Positions 10,734 through 19,815 of a stretch of 64,000 nt of DNA are shown here, in pieces. Within the stretch, counting starts at the first letter, position 1. The number at the start of each line of letters is the position of its first letter. The position numbers were made by a program, and so were the translations under genes. Source of the stretch: Streptomyces sp. AA1529 (GTDB taxonomy: Bacteria > Actinomycetota > Actinomycetes > Streptomycetales > Streptomycetaceae); the NCBI RefSeq assembly GCF_000280905.1, contig NZ_ALAP01000041.1:1-64000 (forward strand), given 5' to 3'. The notes beneath the pieces were generated by a model that saw only the letters and a program-made list of their open reading frames with translations, had not been told where the DNA came from and made no database searches.

Positions 10734-12329
10734 ATGACTGCCCGGACAGTACGGACAGCCACCGCTGCGGCAACCGCCGCGGTGGTCCTCGCGGGGGCCG
10801 CGGCCTGCTCCGCGCCCGGCGGCGGTGACGGCTCGGGCGGCGGCACGGACACGGTCACGGTCGGCGTCGCCCAGGAGCCGGAGACCCTCAGCCCCCTGCT
10901 CGGCTACGGCAAGGAGGGCAACTCGAAGATATTCGACGGACTGCTCACCCACGACGCCAGGATGAACCTGCGGCCCGCACTCGCCACCCGGCTGCCACAG
11001 GTGAGCGAGGACGGCCGCACCTACACCTACGACCTGCGCAAGGGCGTCACCTTCAGCGACGGCAGACCCTTCACCGCCGAGGACGTCGTCTACACCTACG
11101 AGACGATCCTCGACGAGAAGACCAACAACCCCTCCAAGGGCGAACTGGACGCGGTCAAGAGTGTCACCGCCGAGGGCAGGCACCGGGTCGTCTTCCGGCT
11201 GTCCTACCCGTACGCGGCGTTCGCCGAGCGCACCGTGCTGCCCATCGCCTCCCGGGCCGTGGCGTCGCGCACCGATGTCAACACCGGGTCGTACAACACC
11301 GAGCCGGTGGGCACCGGCCCGTACATCCTCACCCGTTGGCGCAAGGGCGAGAAGCTCAGCTTCAAGGCGAACCCGCACTACTGGGGCGGCAAGCCGAAGG
11401 TCGAACGGTTCACCGTTGCCGTCATCGAGGACGACGACGTCCGGGCCACCCGGCTGCGCTCCGGCGACCTGGACGGCGCCATCCTGCCCCCCGACCTGGC
11501 CGAGACCTTCGAGAAGGACGAGGACAAGCGCACCTTCAGCGCCAAGACCGCCGACTACCGCGCCGTCACCCTCCCCAGCGGCAACCCCGTCACCGGGGAC
11601 AGAGCCGTCCGCCGCGCCCTCGACCTCGCCGTCGACCGCAAGGCCATCGTCGCCTCCGTCCTCAACGGCGCAGGCAAGCCCGCCTACGGCCCGCTGCCCA
11701 CCGACAGCCCCTGGTTCGCCGAGGGGACCCGGCGGGCGCGCGACCTGCCCCGGGCCCGGAAACTGCTGGACGAGGCCGGCTGGAAGCCGGGCAAGGACGG
11801 CATCCGCACGAAACACGGCAGGCGCGCCGCCTTCACCCTCTGGTACTTCTCCGGGGACAAGCTGCGCCAGGACCATGCCCTCGCCTACGCCGCCGACGCC
11901 AAGAAGGCCGGAATCGACGTCACCGTCCGGGCCGGCAGCCGCGAGGTCGTCCGCCCCCGGCTCGACCACGACGCCATGCTGATGGGCAACGGCTTCCCCG
12001 CGGATCCCGACTTCGACCTCTACCCCACACTGCACTCCTCGCAGATCGGCGACGGCTGGAACAACCTCGCCCACTACCACGACAAGACCGTCGACGAGCA
12101 GCTCGACACCGCCCGCCGCAGCCGCGACCCCGAGGTGCGCAAGACCGCCTACGACAAGGTCCAGACGGCGCTGGAGAAGAACCCCGGCTACACCTTCCTC
12201 ACCCACATCGACCACGTCTACGTCATCGACGACAAGTGGCGCGGGCTGACCACCCAGGTCGAGCCGCACGACCACGGCATCGGCGCCGGACCCTGGTGGA
12301 ACGTGCAGGACTGGCAGCCCGAGGAGTGA
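10734..12329 (+). CDS. nikA: Nickel/peptide ABC transporter substrate-binding lipoprotein (NikA-like)
   Basis: A 531-residue extracytoplasmic solute-binding protein of family 5. A signal peptide ends in the lipobox LAGAAAC, giving a membrane-anchored lipoprotein. Family features include VGVAQEPETLSPLLGYGK, the DGRTYTYDLRKGVTFSDGRP stretch and GTGPYILTRWRKGEK. The length matches E. coli NikA (524). Family 5 proteins bind either peptides or nickel chelates. I favour nickel because the early motifs resemble NikA, the operon has the NikABCDE order, and a Nur-like box lies upstream. The ATG at 10734 follows AAGGAG by about 10 bases. Its stop overlaps the next start (GTGA). Confidence 0.85.
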   Translation: MTARTVRTATAAATAAVVLAGAAACSAPGGGDGSGGGTDTVTVGVAQEPETLSPLLGYGKEGNSKIFDGLLTHDARMNLRPALATRLPQVSEDGRTYTYDLRKGVTFSDGRPFTAEDVVYTYETILDEKTNNPSKGELDAVKSVTAEGRHRVVFRLSYPYAAFAERTVLPIASRAVASRTDVNTGSYNTEPVGTGPYILTRWRKGEKLSFKANPHYWGGKPKVERFTVAVIEDDDVRATRLRSGDLDGAILPPDLAETFEKDEDKRTFSAKTADYRAVTLPSGNPVTGDRAVRRALDLAVDRKAIVASVLNGAGKPAYGPLPTDSPWFAEGTRRARDLPRARKLLDEAGWKPGKDGIRTKHGRRAAFTLWYFSGDKLRQDHALAYAADAKKAGIDVTVRAGSREVVRPRLDHDAMLMGNGFPADPDFDLYPTLHSSQIGDGWNNLAHYHDKTVDEQLDTARRSRDPEVRKTAYDKVQTALEKNPGYTFLTHIDHVYVIDDKWRGLTTQVEPHDHGIGAGPWWNVQDWQPEE

Positions 12330-13318
12330 GCGCCGCAGCCATCCCCCCGGCCGCGCGCCTGGTGGCACGGCGGCTGCTGGCCGCCGTGCCGGTGCTGGCG
12401 GCGGTGACGTTCGGGGTCTTCGCGCTGGCCGCCGCCTCCCCGTTCGACCCCGTGCAGCAGTACGCGGACGCGGCCGGACTCAGCGCCTCGCAGGAGACGC
12501 TCGACCAACTGCGCGCCAACCTCGACCTCGACGCGCCCTTCCCGCAGCGCTGGTGGGAGTGGCTGACCAGCGCGGTGCGCGGCGACCTGGGCGACTCGAC
12601 CTCGCTGCGGCAGCCCGTCGCACAGGCCATCGGCGAACGGCTCGGCTGGTCGGTCCTGCTGTGCGCCGCGGGGTTCTGCTTCGCCGTGACGGCCGGCACG
12701 GCTCTCGGCGTCGCCGCCGCCCGCCGCCGCGGCGGACTCCTGGACCGGATCGTCACCCCGCTGGCCTACACGCTGGAGGCCGCACCGCCGTTCTGGATCG
12801 GGCTGCTGGGCATCTGGCTGTTCGCCGTCCGGCTCGGCGTCCTGCCGGCGGGCGGACTCACCGACGCCGGCAGCGACGTGGTCACCGCGGGGGCGCTGCT
12901 GCGCCACCTCGCGCTGCCCGCGCTCGTCCTCGGGCTCTCGCAGGTGCCCTGGTTCCTGCTCTACGTCCGGCAGGGCGTCGGTGACGCGCTGGAGGAGGAC
13001 GCCGTGCGGGGTGCACGTGCCCGCGGCCTGGCCGAGCGCACCGTGCTGCTGCGGCACGCGCTGCGCAGCGGGCTGCTGCCGCTGCTGACCCTGCTGGGAT
13101 CGCGAGTCCCGGAACTGATCACCGGGGCGCTGCTGGTGGAGACCGTCTTCAGCTGGCCCGGCATCGCCTCGGCCACCGTCGAGGCCGCCACCGCGACCGA
13201 CTTCCCGCTCCTGGCGGCCCTGACCACCCTGGCCACGGTCGCGGTGCTCGCCGGGAACCTGCTCTCCGACCTGCTGTACGGACTGGCCGATCCGCGCGTC
13301 CCCCTGGAGGAGATGTGA
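12326..13318 (+). CDS. nikB: Nickel/peptide ABC transporter permease (NikB-like)
   Basis: A 330-residue inner-membrane permease of the DppB/NikB type. RLLAAVPVLAAVTFGVFALA forms TM1. A large extracytoplasmic loop follows with LRANLDLDAPFPQRWWEWL. The cytoplasmic EAA loop reads EEDAVRGARARGLAERTVLLRH, the site of ATPase docking. LLVETVFSWPGIASATVEA near the C-terminus is characteristic of this permease class. The GTG at 12326 overlaps the nikA stop by 4 bases and its own stop overlaps nikC the same way, so the operon is translationally coupled. Confidence 0.87.
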   Translation: MSAAAIPPAARLVARRLLAAVPVLAAVTFGVFALAAASPFDPVQQYADAAGLSASQETLDQLRANLDLDAPFPQRWWEWLTSAVRGDLGDSTSLRQPVAQAIGERLGWSVLLCAAGFCFAVTAGTALGVAAARRRGGLLDRIVTPLAYTLEAAPPFWIGLLGIWLFAVRLGVLPAGGLTDAGSDVVTAGALLRHLALPALVLGLSQVPWFLLYVRQGVGDALEEDAVRGARARGLAERTVLLRHALRSGLLPLLTLLGSRVPELITGALLVETVFSWPGIASATVEAATATDFPLLAALTTLATVAVLAGNLLSDLLYGLADPRVPLEEM

Positions 13319-14220
13319 GCCGGCAGACCGCCACCGCCACCGCCACCGCCACCGCCACCGCCACCGGTGCGCTGCGCGGGCCGCGGACCGTGCCGCCGGG
13401 CCGCGCCCTGCGGGTGGGCTCCTCGGCCGCCGTCGTCGTCGCCGTGCTCGGCGCCGTGCTGCTGGTGCCGTTGCTCGTCCCGCTCGACGAACAGGCCGTC
13501 GACCTGGCCGGCAAGCTCCGCGCCCCCTCCCCGGCGCATCCGTTCGGCACCGACGACGTCGGCCGCGACGTGCTGCTGCGCTGCGTCTACGGGCTGCGGG
13601 TCTCGCTCCTGGTCGGCGTCGTCGCCGCGCTGACCGCGACCGTGCTCGGCACGGCCGTCGGCGCGGCCGCAGGAGCCGCGGGGGGCAGGACCGACCGGCT
13701 GGTGATGCGGGCCGTGGACGTCTTCTCCTCCGTACCGCACCTTCTGCTGGGCATCTTCGTCGTCGCGCTGTTCCGCCCCGGCGTATGGCCCGTCGTCGCC
13801 TCCGTCGGGCTCACCCACTGGCTGTCCACCGCACGGATCGTCCGGGCCGAGATGCTCTCGCTGCGCTCCCGCGACTTCGTCGACGCCGCCGTCTCCGGCG
13901 GCGCCTCGCGCCTGCGGGTGGCCGTACGCCATCTGCTGCCCGGCGTACTGCCCAAGGCGGGCCTGGCCGCGGTGCTGATGGTGCCGCACGCCATCTGGCA
14001 CGAGTCGGCACTCTCCTTCCTCGGGCTGGGGCTGCCCACCCACCGCGCCAGCCTCGGCAACATGATCCAGGCCGCCCGCGGCACCCTGCAGGCCGGCGAC
14101 TGGTGGCCCACCCTCTTCCCCGGCCTCTTCCTCATCGTGCCCACCCTCGCCCTCGCCTCGCTGGCGGGCGTGTGGCGGGACCGGATCAACCCGCGGCGGC
14201 GATCGGAGCTGATGCTGTGA
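13315..14220 (+). CDS. nikC: Nickel/peptide ABC transporter permease (NikC-like)
   Basis: A 301-residue permease of the DppC/NikC type. HPFGTDDVGRDVLLRCVYGL is the signature N-terminal motif. The EAA loop reads DFVDAAVSGGASRLRVAVRH, and HESALSFLGLGLPTHRASLG lies near the C-terminus. The first 20 residues include six Thr-Ala repeats encoded by a perfect hexanucleotide repeat, an unusual cytoplasmic tail that a permease does not need and that could vary in length. The GTG start overlaps the nikB stop by 4 bases. It should form the heterodimeric channel with NikB. Confidence 0.87.
   Translation: MSRQTATATATATATATGALRGPRTVPPGRALRVGSSAAVVVAVLGAVLLVPLLVPLDEQAVDLAGKLRAPSPAHPFGTDDVGRDVLLRCVYGLRVSLLVGVVAALTATVLGTAVGAAAGAAGGRTDRLVMRAVDVFSSVPHLLLGIFVVALFRPGVWPVVASVGLTHWLSTARIVRAEMLSLRSRDFVDAAVSGGASRLRVAVRHLLPGVLPKAGLAAVLMVPHAIWHESALSFLGLGLPTHRASLGNMIQAARGTLQAGDWWPTLFPGLFLIVPTLALASLAGVWRDRINPRRRSELML
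13327..13362 (+). repeat. Six tandem ACCGCC hexamers inside nikC, encoding (Thr-Ala)6
   Basis: Six perfect copies of ACCGCC lie at codons 5-16 of nikC. The 6-bp unit keeps frame when copy number changes, so length variants would be tolerated. Confidence 0.9.
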
Positions 14221-15239
14221 GCGAGGGAACAGCCGATGCCCGCACCCTGCTGCGGGTACGGGACCTGTGCGTGCACTTCCGGAGGCGCCGCGGCGAGGAG
14301 ATCGCCGCCGTCGGCGGCGTCTCCTTCGACCTTGCGGCCGGCGAATGCCTGGCGCTGGTGGGGGAGAGCGGCTGCGGCAAGTCGGTCCTCGCCTCCGCGT
14401 TGCTGGGGCTCCTCCCGGCCAACGCGCGCGTCGGCGGCAGCGCCCTGCTGGGCGGGCCGGGACCGGACGCCGGGCCGGATCTGCTCGCCGCCGACGAGGC
14501 GACCCTCGCCCGCACGGTCCGCGGCCGCCGCATCGGCCTCGTCCCGCAGAGCCCGGCCGCCCATCTGACCCCGGTACGGACCGTAGGTTCCCAACTCGCC
14601 GAGACCGTACGGGAACTGACCGGAGCACGCGGCCCGGCCCTGGCCGAGGCCACCCTCGCCGCGGCCGAGCGCGCCGCCTTCCCCGCCGGGCACCTGGACC
14701 GCTATCCCCATCAGCTCTCCGGCGGGCTCGCCCAGCGGGCCGCCACCGCGATGGCGCTGGTCGGCGACGCCCCGCTGCTGCTGGCCGACGAGCCGACCAC
14801 CGGGCTCGACCGCGACCTGGTCGAGCGCACCGCGGACGAGTTGCGCGCACACACCGACCGGGGCCGGGGCCTGCTGCTCATCACGCACGACCTGACCGCT
14901 GCCGAGCGGGTGGCCGACCGGGTGGCGGTGATGTACGCGGGCCGGATCGTCGAACTGGCCTCCGCGGCGGACTTCTTCGGCGCCCCCGGCCCGCGCCACC
15001 CCTACGCCGGCGGACTGCTCGCGGCCCTGCCCGAGCGTGCTTTCCGCGCCGTCCCCGGCATGCCCCCCGAACTGGACGACCTGCCCGCGGGCTGCGCGTT
15101 CGCCCCGCGCTGTGCCCGGGCCGACGCCGCCTGCACCCGGCAGCCGGTTCTGGACGGCGGCGTCGCCTGCCACCACCCCGCCCGGGACGCCCATCCGGCC
15201 GCGGCTCCGGCACCGCCGTGCGCGGGGAGGGGCGCATGA
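14217..15239 (+). CDS. nikD: Nickel/peptide ABC transporter ATP-binding protein (NikD-like)
   Basis: A 340-residue ATPase subunit of the oligopeptide/nickel type. Walker A is GESGCGKS (about residues 52-59), the signature is LSGGLAQRAATAMAL, and Walker B is LLLADEPTTGLD followed by the LITHDL switch His. The C-terminal oligopeptide-transporter extension contains the CAFAPRCARADAAC cysteine motif that can bind an iron-sulfur cluster in this subfamily. The start is the GTG overlapping the nikC stop. It pairs with the downstream NikE ATPase. Confidence 0.87.
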   Translation: MSEGTADARTLLRVRDLCVHFRRRRGEEIAAVGGVSFDLAAGECLALVGESGCGKSVLASALLGLLPANARVGGSALLGGPGPDAGPDLLAADEATLARTVRGRRIGLVPQSPAAHLTPVRTVGSQLAETVRELTGARGPALAEATLAAAERAAFPAGHLDRYPHQLSGGLAQRAATAMALVGDAPLLLADEPTTGLDRDLVERTADELRAHTDRGRGLLLITHDLTAAERVADRVAVMYAGRIVELASAADFFGAPGPRHPYAGGLLAALPERAFRAVPGMPPELDDLPAGCAFAPRCARADAACTRQPVLDGGVACHHPARDAHPAAAPAPPCAGRGA

Positions 15240-15979
15240 CCGGGGCACCGCCTCCGGCGCTGGAGCTGTGCGGCATCACCGCGGGCTACGACCGGCGCGG
15301 CCGCGTCCCGGTGGTGCGTGGCGTCTCGCTGCGGATCGCCGACGAGGAGGCGGTGGGACTGCTGGGGCCCAGCGGCTGCGGCAAGTCGACCCTGGCCAGG
15401 GTCGCGGCTCTGCTGCACCGGCCCGCGGCGGGCACCGTACGCCTCGGCGGCGAGCCCGCCCGGGGCTGGCGGCACCGGGCGCCGCGGGCCCAGCGCACCG
15501 CGGTGGGCGTCGTCTTCCAGCAGCCCCGGCTCGCCGCCGATCCCCGGCTCACCCTCGCCGAGCTGATCGCCGAGCCGCTGCGGGCGACCGGGCGCCGCGC
15601 CGAGTCGGCCGCGCGGGTCGCGGAACTGGCGGGCGCCGTCGGCCTCGGCGGCGACCTGCTCGCCCGCCGCCCGCACGCGGTCAGCGACGGGCAGCTCCAG
15701 CGCGCCTGTGTGGCACGCGCGCTGGTGCTGCGTCCGCGGGTGCTGGTCTGCGACGAGATGACCGCCATGCTGGACGCCTCCACCACGGCGGCGCTGGTCG
15801 CCGTGGTGGAGGACTACCGGCGCCGCACCGGTGCGGCGCTGCTGGCCGTCGGCCACGACCGTCCGTTGCTGGAGCGCTGGTGCGACCGCACCGTCGAGCT
15901 GGCCGCTGCCTCCGGAGCCCGGGAGTGCGCGGAGGTCAGATCCGCACCCCGCGCCCCCGCAGATACGTCAGCGGATTGA
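15236..15979 (+). CDS. nikE: Nickel/peptide ABC transporter ATP-binding protein (NikE-like)
   Basis: A 247-residue ATPase. Walker A is GPSGCGKST, Walker B is VLVCDEMTAMLD, and the switch His is in AVGHDRP. The signature loop reads AVSDGQLQRACVA rather than LSGGQ, a mild degeneration common in the NikE half of these pairs. The ATG at 15236 overlaps the nikD stop (ATGA). The 3' end overlaps the convergent wall-hydrolase gene by 44 bp, so the two mRNAs are antisense to each other at their ends. It is the last gene of the importer operon. Confidence 0.86.
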   Translation: MTGAPPPALELCGITAGYDRRGRVPVVRGVSLRIADEEAVGLLGPSGCGKSTLARVAALLHRPAAGTVRLGGEPARGWRHRAPRAQRTAVGVVFQQPRLAADPRLTLAELIAEPLRATGRRAESAARVAELAGAVGLGGDLLARRPHAVSDGQLQRACVARALVLRPRVLVCDEMTAMLDASTTAALVAVVEDYRRRTGAALLAVGHDRPLLERWCDRTVELAAASGARECAEVRSAPRAPADTSAD

Positions 15980-17204
15980 TGTCGCTGCCGTAGCCGGGCC
16001 CGGTGCGGACCTCGAAGTGCAGGTGCGGGCCGGTCGCGTTGCCCGTCGCACCGGAGCGGCCGAGCCGCTGCCCCGTGCGCACGGCCTGTCCCGAGCGCAC
16101 CGAGATGGCGGACAGATGGCCGTACTGGCTGTACTTGCCGTCCCGGTGCCGGAGCACCACCTGATATCCGTAGGCGCCGCCCCAGCCCGCCGAGACGACC
16201 GTGCCGCTGGTGACCGCCTCGACGCTGGTGCCGGTGCCGACGGGGAAGTCGACCCCGGTGTGGTGTCCCGAGGACCAACTGCCGCCCGCCGCACGGTAGG
16301 CGGTGCTGGGCGCCACGCCGGAGACGGGTGCGGTCGCGGAGGGGGAGTCCCGGTGCGCGGGAGCCTGCTTCGCCGCCTGCTTCCGGGTGTCCTTGCGGGA
16401 CCGCTGTTCCGGGGACGGCTGCGGCTTCTTCTGCGGAGCGGGCCGCTTCTGGGCGTGCTGCCGCGGTGCCTGCGGCGCGGCGGTGTCCGCGGAGCCGCGG
16501 GCCTGGGACGGTGGGCGCCCGGTGCGCCGCGGGCTGCCGGTCAGGCTCAGCCGCTGGCCGGGCAGGATCAGGTCGGGGTCGGCTCCGATGGTGGAGCGGT
16601 TGCCCTCGTACAGGGTGTGCCACCCACCCGCCACCTCGTGCTCCTGGGCGATCCCGGAGAGCGTGTCGCCGCCGACCACCTGGTAGGTCGTCAGCTTCTT
16701 GCCCCGCTCGGCTCTGGCCCGGTCCGCCTTGGTCTGTGCCGCCTGCGCGGTCCGCTCGGCGGGCGTCGTACCGGCCGGGTCCGTCTGCCGGCCGGAGCCG
16801 TGCCGGGCGGCGGCCGGAGCCGCGCCGCCGCGCGTGAGACCCGCGCGCGGCCCGCAAGTGGGCCAGGCGCCGGGGCCCTGGCCCTCGAGCACCTTCTCGG
16901 CGACGGCGATCTGCTGGTCCTTGGTCGCCTGGTCGGCCCGGGCCGCGTAGGCGGTACCGCCGTACGCTTCCCAGGTGCTGCTGGAGAACTGGAGGCCCCC
17001 GAAATAGCCGTTGTCGGTGGCGCTGTTCCAGTTGCCGCTGCTCTCGCACGCGGCCACCTTCTCCCACACGTCCCCGGCCGCGGCGTCCGCGGTCTGCGCC
17101 CCGACCAGGGGCAGTGCGATCCCCGCGCCGCCGGCGGTCACCCGTAACGAGACGCGGGAGACGGCGCGTGGCTGGTGGCGGCGGTGGCGTCCGTGAGCGG
17201 ACAT
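15936..17204 (-). CDS. Secreted cell-wall hydrolase: Rpf-like transglycosylase + LysM + M23 peptidase
   Basis: A 422-residue exported protein with three modules. After an Arg-rich signal peptide ending near AQTADAAA, a resuscitation-promoting-factor domain (about 45-115) has VWEKVAACESSGNWNSAT with the catalytic Glu and the GYFGGLQFSSSTWEAYGG motif. A LysM domain (TYQVVGGDTLSGIAQEHEVA) follows at about 175-222. After a Pro/Gln/Lys linker, an M23 endopeptidase domain carries HHTGVDFPVG and HLHFEVRTG as zinc ligands. It should cut both glycan strands and peptide stems, as spore germination and growth require. GGAGGA lies 6 bases before the ATG. Only 48 bp separate it from the upstream gene, too little for the ydaO (c-di-AMP) riboswitch that precedes some Streptomyces rpf genes. 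Confidence 0.9.
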   Translation of the reverse strand: MSAHGRHRRHQPRAVSRVSLRVTAGGAGIALPLVGAQTADAAAGDVWEKVAACESSGNWNSATDNGYFGGLQFSSSTWEAYGGTAYAARADQATKDQQIAVAEKVLEGQGPGAWPTCGPRAGLTRGGAAPAAARHGSGRQTDPAGTTPAERTAQAAQTKADRARAERGKKLTTYQVVGGDTLSGIAQEHEVAGGWHTLYEGNRSTIGADPDLILPGQRLSLTGSPRRTGRPPSQARGSADTAAPQAPRQHAQKRPAPQKKPQPSPEQRSRKDTRKQAAKQAPAHRDSPSATAPVSGVAPSTAYRAAGGSWSSGHHTGVDFPVGTGTSVEAVTSGTVVSAGWGGAYGYQVVLRHRDGKYSQYGHLSAISVRSGQAVRTGQRLGRSGATGNATGPHLHFEVRTGPGYGSDINPLTYLRGRGVRI

Positions 17205-17252
17205 GGCCGTTCCTCCGATGCTCGGCGGTCCACGGGCGACCGTGGCCGGGAT

Positions 17253-18017
17253 CTACAGGTCCAGGCCCCGCTCCCGGGCGAGGCGGTGTGCTGCCTGGCC
17301 GGCCACGGACTCGTCCGGGTACACCTCGCACGCCAGCCGGCCGCTGCCCGTCATGTTGTGCTCCAGCTCGTAGAGGCTGATCTCGCTGCCGTCGGCGAGC
17401 AGGAAGGCGTGTTCGTAGACCGAGCACCACACCTGGCAGTCCCCGGCCCGTACCCGGGGCCCGGGGACGTGCAGGATGTGGTGGCCCAGCGCCGAGGAGA
17501 GCAGCCGCAGCGTCTCCTCGCCCGGCCGGTCCCGGTTCTCGGCCCGGCGCAGCAGCCTGCGGGCGTGGTCGGCCGAGTCGCCCTCGGAGTACTCGCGCCG
17601 CGGGCAGGCCGTCCCGGGAGAACCGGCCAGGAAGTCGAACACGGCGGCCGTGCGGCCCGGGCGGTCCGGTTCGCTCCGCTCGCCCATCCGGCGGTGCGCC
17701 CGGCGTTCGGCACGGCGCAGTGCCTCCGTGTCGTCGTACACCTCGTGCAGTTCGCCCGTCCCGTCCGGGCTGTCGTAGCGCAGTTCCCACAGCAGTACGC
17801 TGCTGCCGTCGGCGAGCAGGAAGACATGGCGGAAAGTGCTGCACCGCAGGGTCGGTGCCGGGATGTTGCGGTGCCGCCAGCCGTACAGCTCCACCTGGCA
17901 CATCACAGCGCTGCGTAGTCGGTCCAGGACCGGGTCGCGGACGTCGAACGGGTTCTGGGCGCGGGCCAGCAGCTCTTCGAGGTGGTGAGCAGGCGTCAGG
18001 TGCCCTCTGTCGCTCAT
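17253..18017 (-). CDS. DUF6227 family protein (function unknown)
   Basis: A 254-residue soluble protein built from two similar halves. Each half has a HAFLLADGS or HVFLLADGS core followed by an aromatic-rich strand (VLLWELRYD and ISLYELEHN). The central stretch SADHARRLLRRAENRDRP is the hallmark of the Streptomyces DUF6227 family. The internal duplication suggests a two-domain beta-rich fold. No catalytic motif is visible. The ATG at 18017 has GGGAGGG upstream. It lies just upstream of the Rpf-LysM-M23 gene on the same strand, so co-transcription is possible. Confidence 0.8.
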   Translation of the reverse strand: MSDRGHLTPAHHLEELLARAQNPFDVRDPVLDRLRSAVMCQVELYGWRHRNIPAPTLRCSTFRHVFLLADGSSVLLWELRYDSPDGTGELHEVYDDTEALRRAERRAHRRMGERSEPDRPGRTAAVFDFLAGSPGTACPRREYSEGDSADHARRLLRRAENRDRPGEETLRLLSSALGHHILHVPGPRVRAGDCQVWCSVYEHAFLLADGSEISLYELEHNMTGSGRLACEVYPDESVAGQAAHRLARERGLDL

Positions 18018-18248
18018 CGCGGAACCCTCCCGGCGTGCAGCAAACAACCGACCGTCCCCGCGCGCACACACCGTAGCGCTCCCACCGCTTCGTGCGGGAG
18101 GAGTTGGGGGAATTCCGCTGCGGGAAACCCCGCGGAGAAGCGTTTTTTTCGGCCGAATCCCGGTGATATGCCGGTGGCCGGTGGGGGGTGAGCGCCATAC
18201 CAGCGGGAACCACAGAGTGGACGACCCGGGGGCCGAAGGGAGGCGGCG

Positions 18249-19799
18249 GTGACCACACTGCCCGTCGGATACGAGTCCTACTGGATGCTCTCGGCGGCCG
18301 GGGAGGCCTGCCCCCAACTGCCGCCCGACAGCCGGATCGAGGTGGACGCGGCCGTGGTGGGCAGCGGCATCGCCGGCCTCTCGGCGGCCTGGGAGCTGGC
18401 CCGTGCGGGCCGCAGCGTCGCCGTGCTGGAGTCCGACCGGCTGGCGGCCGGGGTCACCGGACACACCACGGCCAAACTCTCCGCGCTGCACGGACTGACC
18501 TACAGCCGGCTCCGCGCCGAGCGCGGCGCCGAGGAGGCGCGGCACTACGCCCTCTCGCAGCAGGGCGCCGTCGACCGGCTGGCCGCCGTCGCCGCGCGGC
18601 TGGGCGTCGACTGCGAACTGGAGCGCGTCCCGGCGCATCTCTACGTGGAGTCGGCCGAGCACGTGGACGAGGTGCGCGCCGAGGCGGAGGCGGCCGCCGA
18701 GGCCGGACTGGCCGCCTCGTTCGTCACCGACACCGGACTTCCCTTCCGGGTGCGCGCCGCCGTCCGGGTGGAGAACCAGGCGCAGTTCCACCCGCGCAAG
18801 TACCTGCTGGCGCTGGCCGACGACATCCGGCTGCACGGCGGCCTGCTCTTCGAGCGCACCCGCGTCGTGGCGCTCGACGAGGGGGAGCCCTGCCTGCTCC
18901 GCGCCGAGAACGGGGGAGAGGTGCTCGCGCGGGACGTGGTGGTGGCCACCCATTACCCGGTCTTCGACCGGGCGCTGATGTTCTCCCGGCTGCAACCGCG
19001 CCGGGAACTGGTCATCTCCGCGCTGCTCCCCGAGGAGGAGGACCCCGGCGGCACCTACGTCTCGCCGGAACGCGGCAGCCGGTCGGTGCGCACCGCACCC
19101 TATCCGTTCGGTGACGGACGGCGGCTGCTGATCGTCACGGGGGAGAAGTTCGCCCCCGGAACACCCGGCACCGGCTCCGTCGGCGCCCGCTACGAACGGC
19201 TGGCCGCCTGGACCTACGAGCGCTTCCCCAGCGCCCGGCTCGCCCACCGCTGGGCCACCCAGGACAACGAGACCACCGACCGGGTGCCCTACATCGGGCG
19301 CTTTCACGCCGGGACCCGGCACACCTACGTCGCCGCGGGCTTCGGTGGCTGGGGGATGAGTTCGGGGGTGCTGGCCGGGCAGCTGCTCGCCGCCCGTGTC
19401 ACCGGCGCGCCGCTGCCGCCGTGGGCGCAGCTCTACGACCCGGTGCGGCTGCGGGCCGGTGAGGCGCCCGCGCTGCTGCGTCTGCAGTCGACGGTGGCCC
19501 GGCGGTTCGTCGCCGACCGGCTGCGCCCCAGCCATGTGGACTCGGTGGACGAGATCCTGCCGGGCGACGGCGCCCTCGTGCGGGTGCGCGGGCGGCGCTG
19601 CGCGGTGCACCGGACGACCGAGGGCGAACTGCGTGCCCTCTCGCCGCGCTGCCCGCACCTGGGCTGCCTGGTCAGGTTCAACGACGCGGAGACCGCCTGG
19701 GAGTGTCCCTGCCACGGTTCGCGGTTCGCCACGGACGGCTCCGTGCTCCAGGGCCCGGCCACCCGGCCCCTGGACCCGCGCGACCTGGGCGAGGACTGA
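18249..19799 (+). CDS. FAD-dependent oxidoreductase fused to a C-terminal Rieske [2Fe-2S] domain
   Basis: A 516-residue DAO-type flavoprotein. The FAD-binding dinucleotide fold is AAVVGSGIAGLSAAWELARAG at about residue 35, and AAGFGGWGMSSGVLAGQLLA is the C-terminal FAD contact. A Rieske domain occupies the last 90 residues, with ligands in CPHLGC and CPCHGSRF (Cys-His and Cys-His). This fusion is common in Actinobacteria and resembles the YhfW family; the substrate is unknown. The GTG start follows GGGAGG. It ends 16 bp from the convergent acyl-CoA dehydrogenase gene. Confidence 0.88.
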   Translation: MTTLPVGYESYWMLSAAGEACPQLPPDSRIEVDAAVVGSGIAGLSAAWELARAGRSVAVLESDRLAAGVTGHTTAKLSALHGLTYSRLRAERGAEEARHYALSQQGAVDRLAAVAARLGVDCELERVPAHLYVESAEHVDEVRAEAEAAAEAGLAASFVTDTGLPFRVRAAVRVENQAQFHPRKYLLALADDIRLHGGLLFERTRVVALDEGEPCLLRAENGGEVLARDVVVATHYPVFDRALMFSRLQPRRELVISALLPEEEDPGGTYVSPERGSRSVRTAPYPFGDGRRLLIVTGEKFAPGTPGTGSVGARYERLAAWTYERFPSARLAHRWATQDNETTDRVPYIGRFHAGTRHTYVAAGFGGWGMSSGVLAGQLLAARVTGAPLPPWAQLYDPVRLRAGEAPALLRLQSTVARRFVADRLRPSHVDSVDEILPGDGALVRVRGRRCAVHRTTEGELRALSPRCPHLGCLVRFNDAETAWECPCHGSRFATDGSVLQGPATRPLDPRDLGED

Positions 19800-19815
19800 G
19801 CCGCGTCGGCCGGAC

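Noticed and set aside
17205..17252. ydaO-type riboswitch before the rpf-like gene
   Set aside because: Only 48 bp separate it from the upstream gene, too short for that riboswitch.
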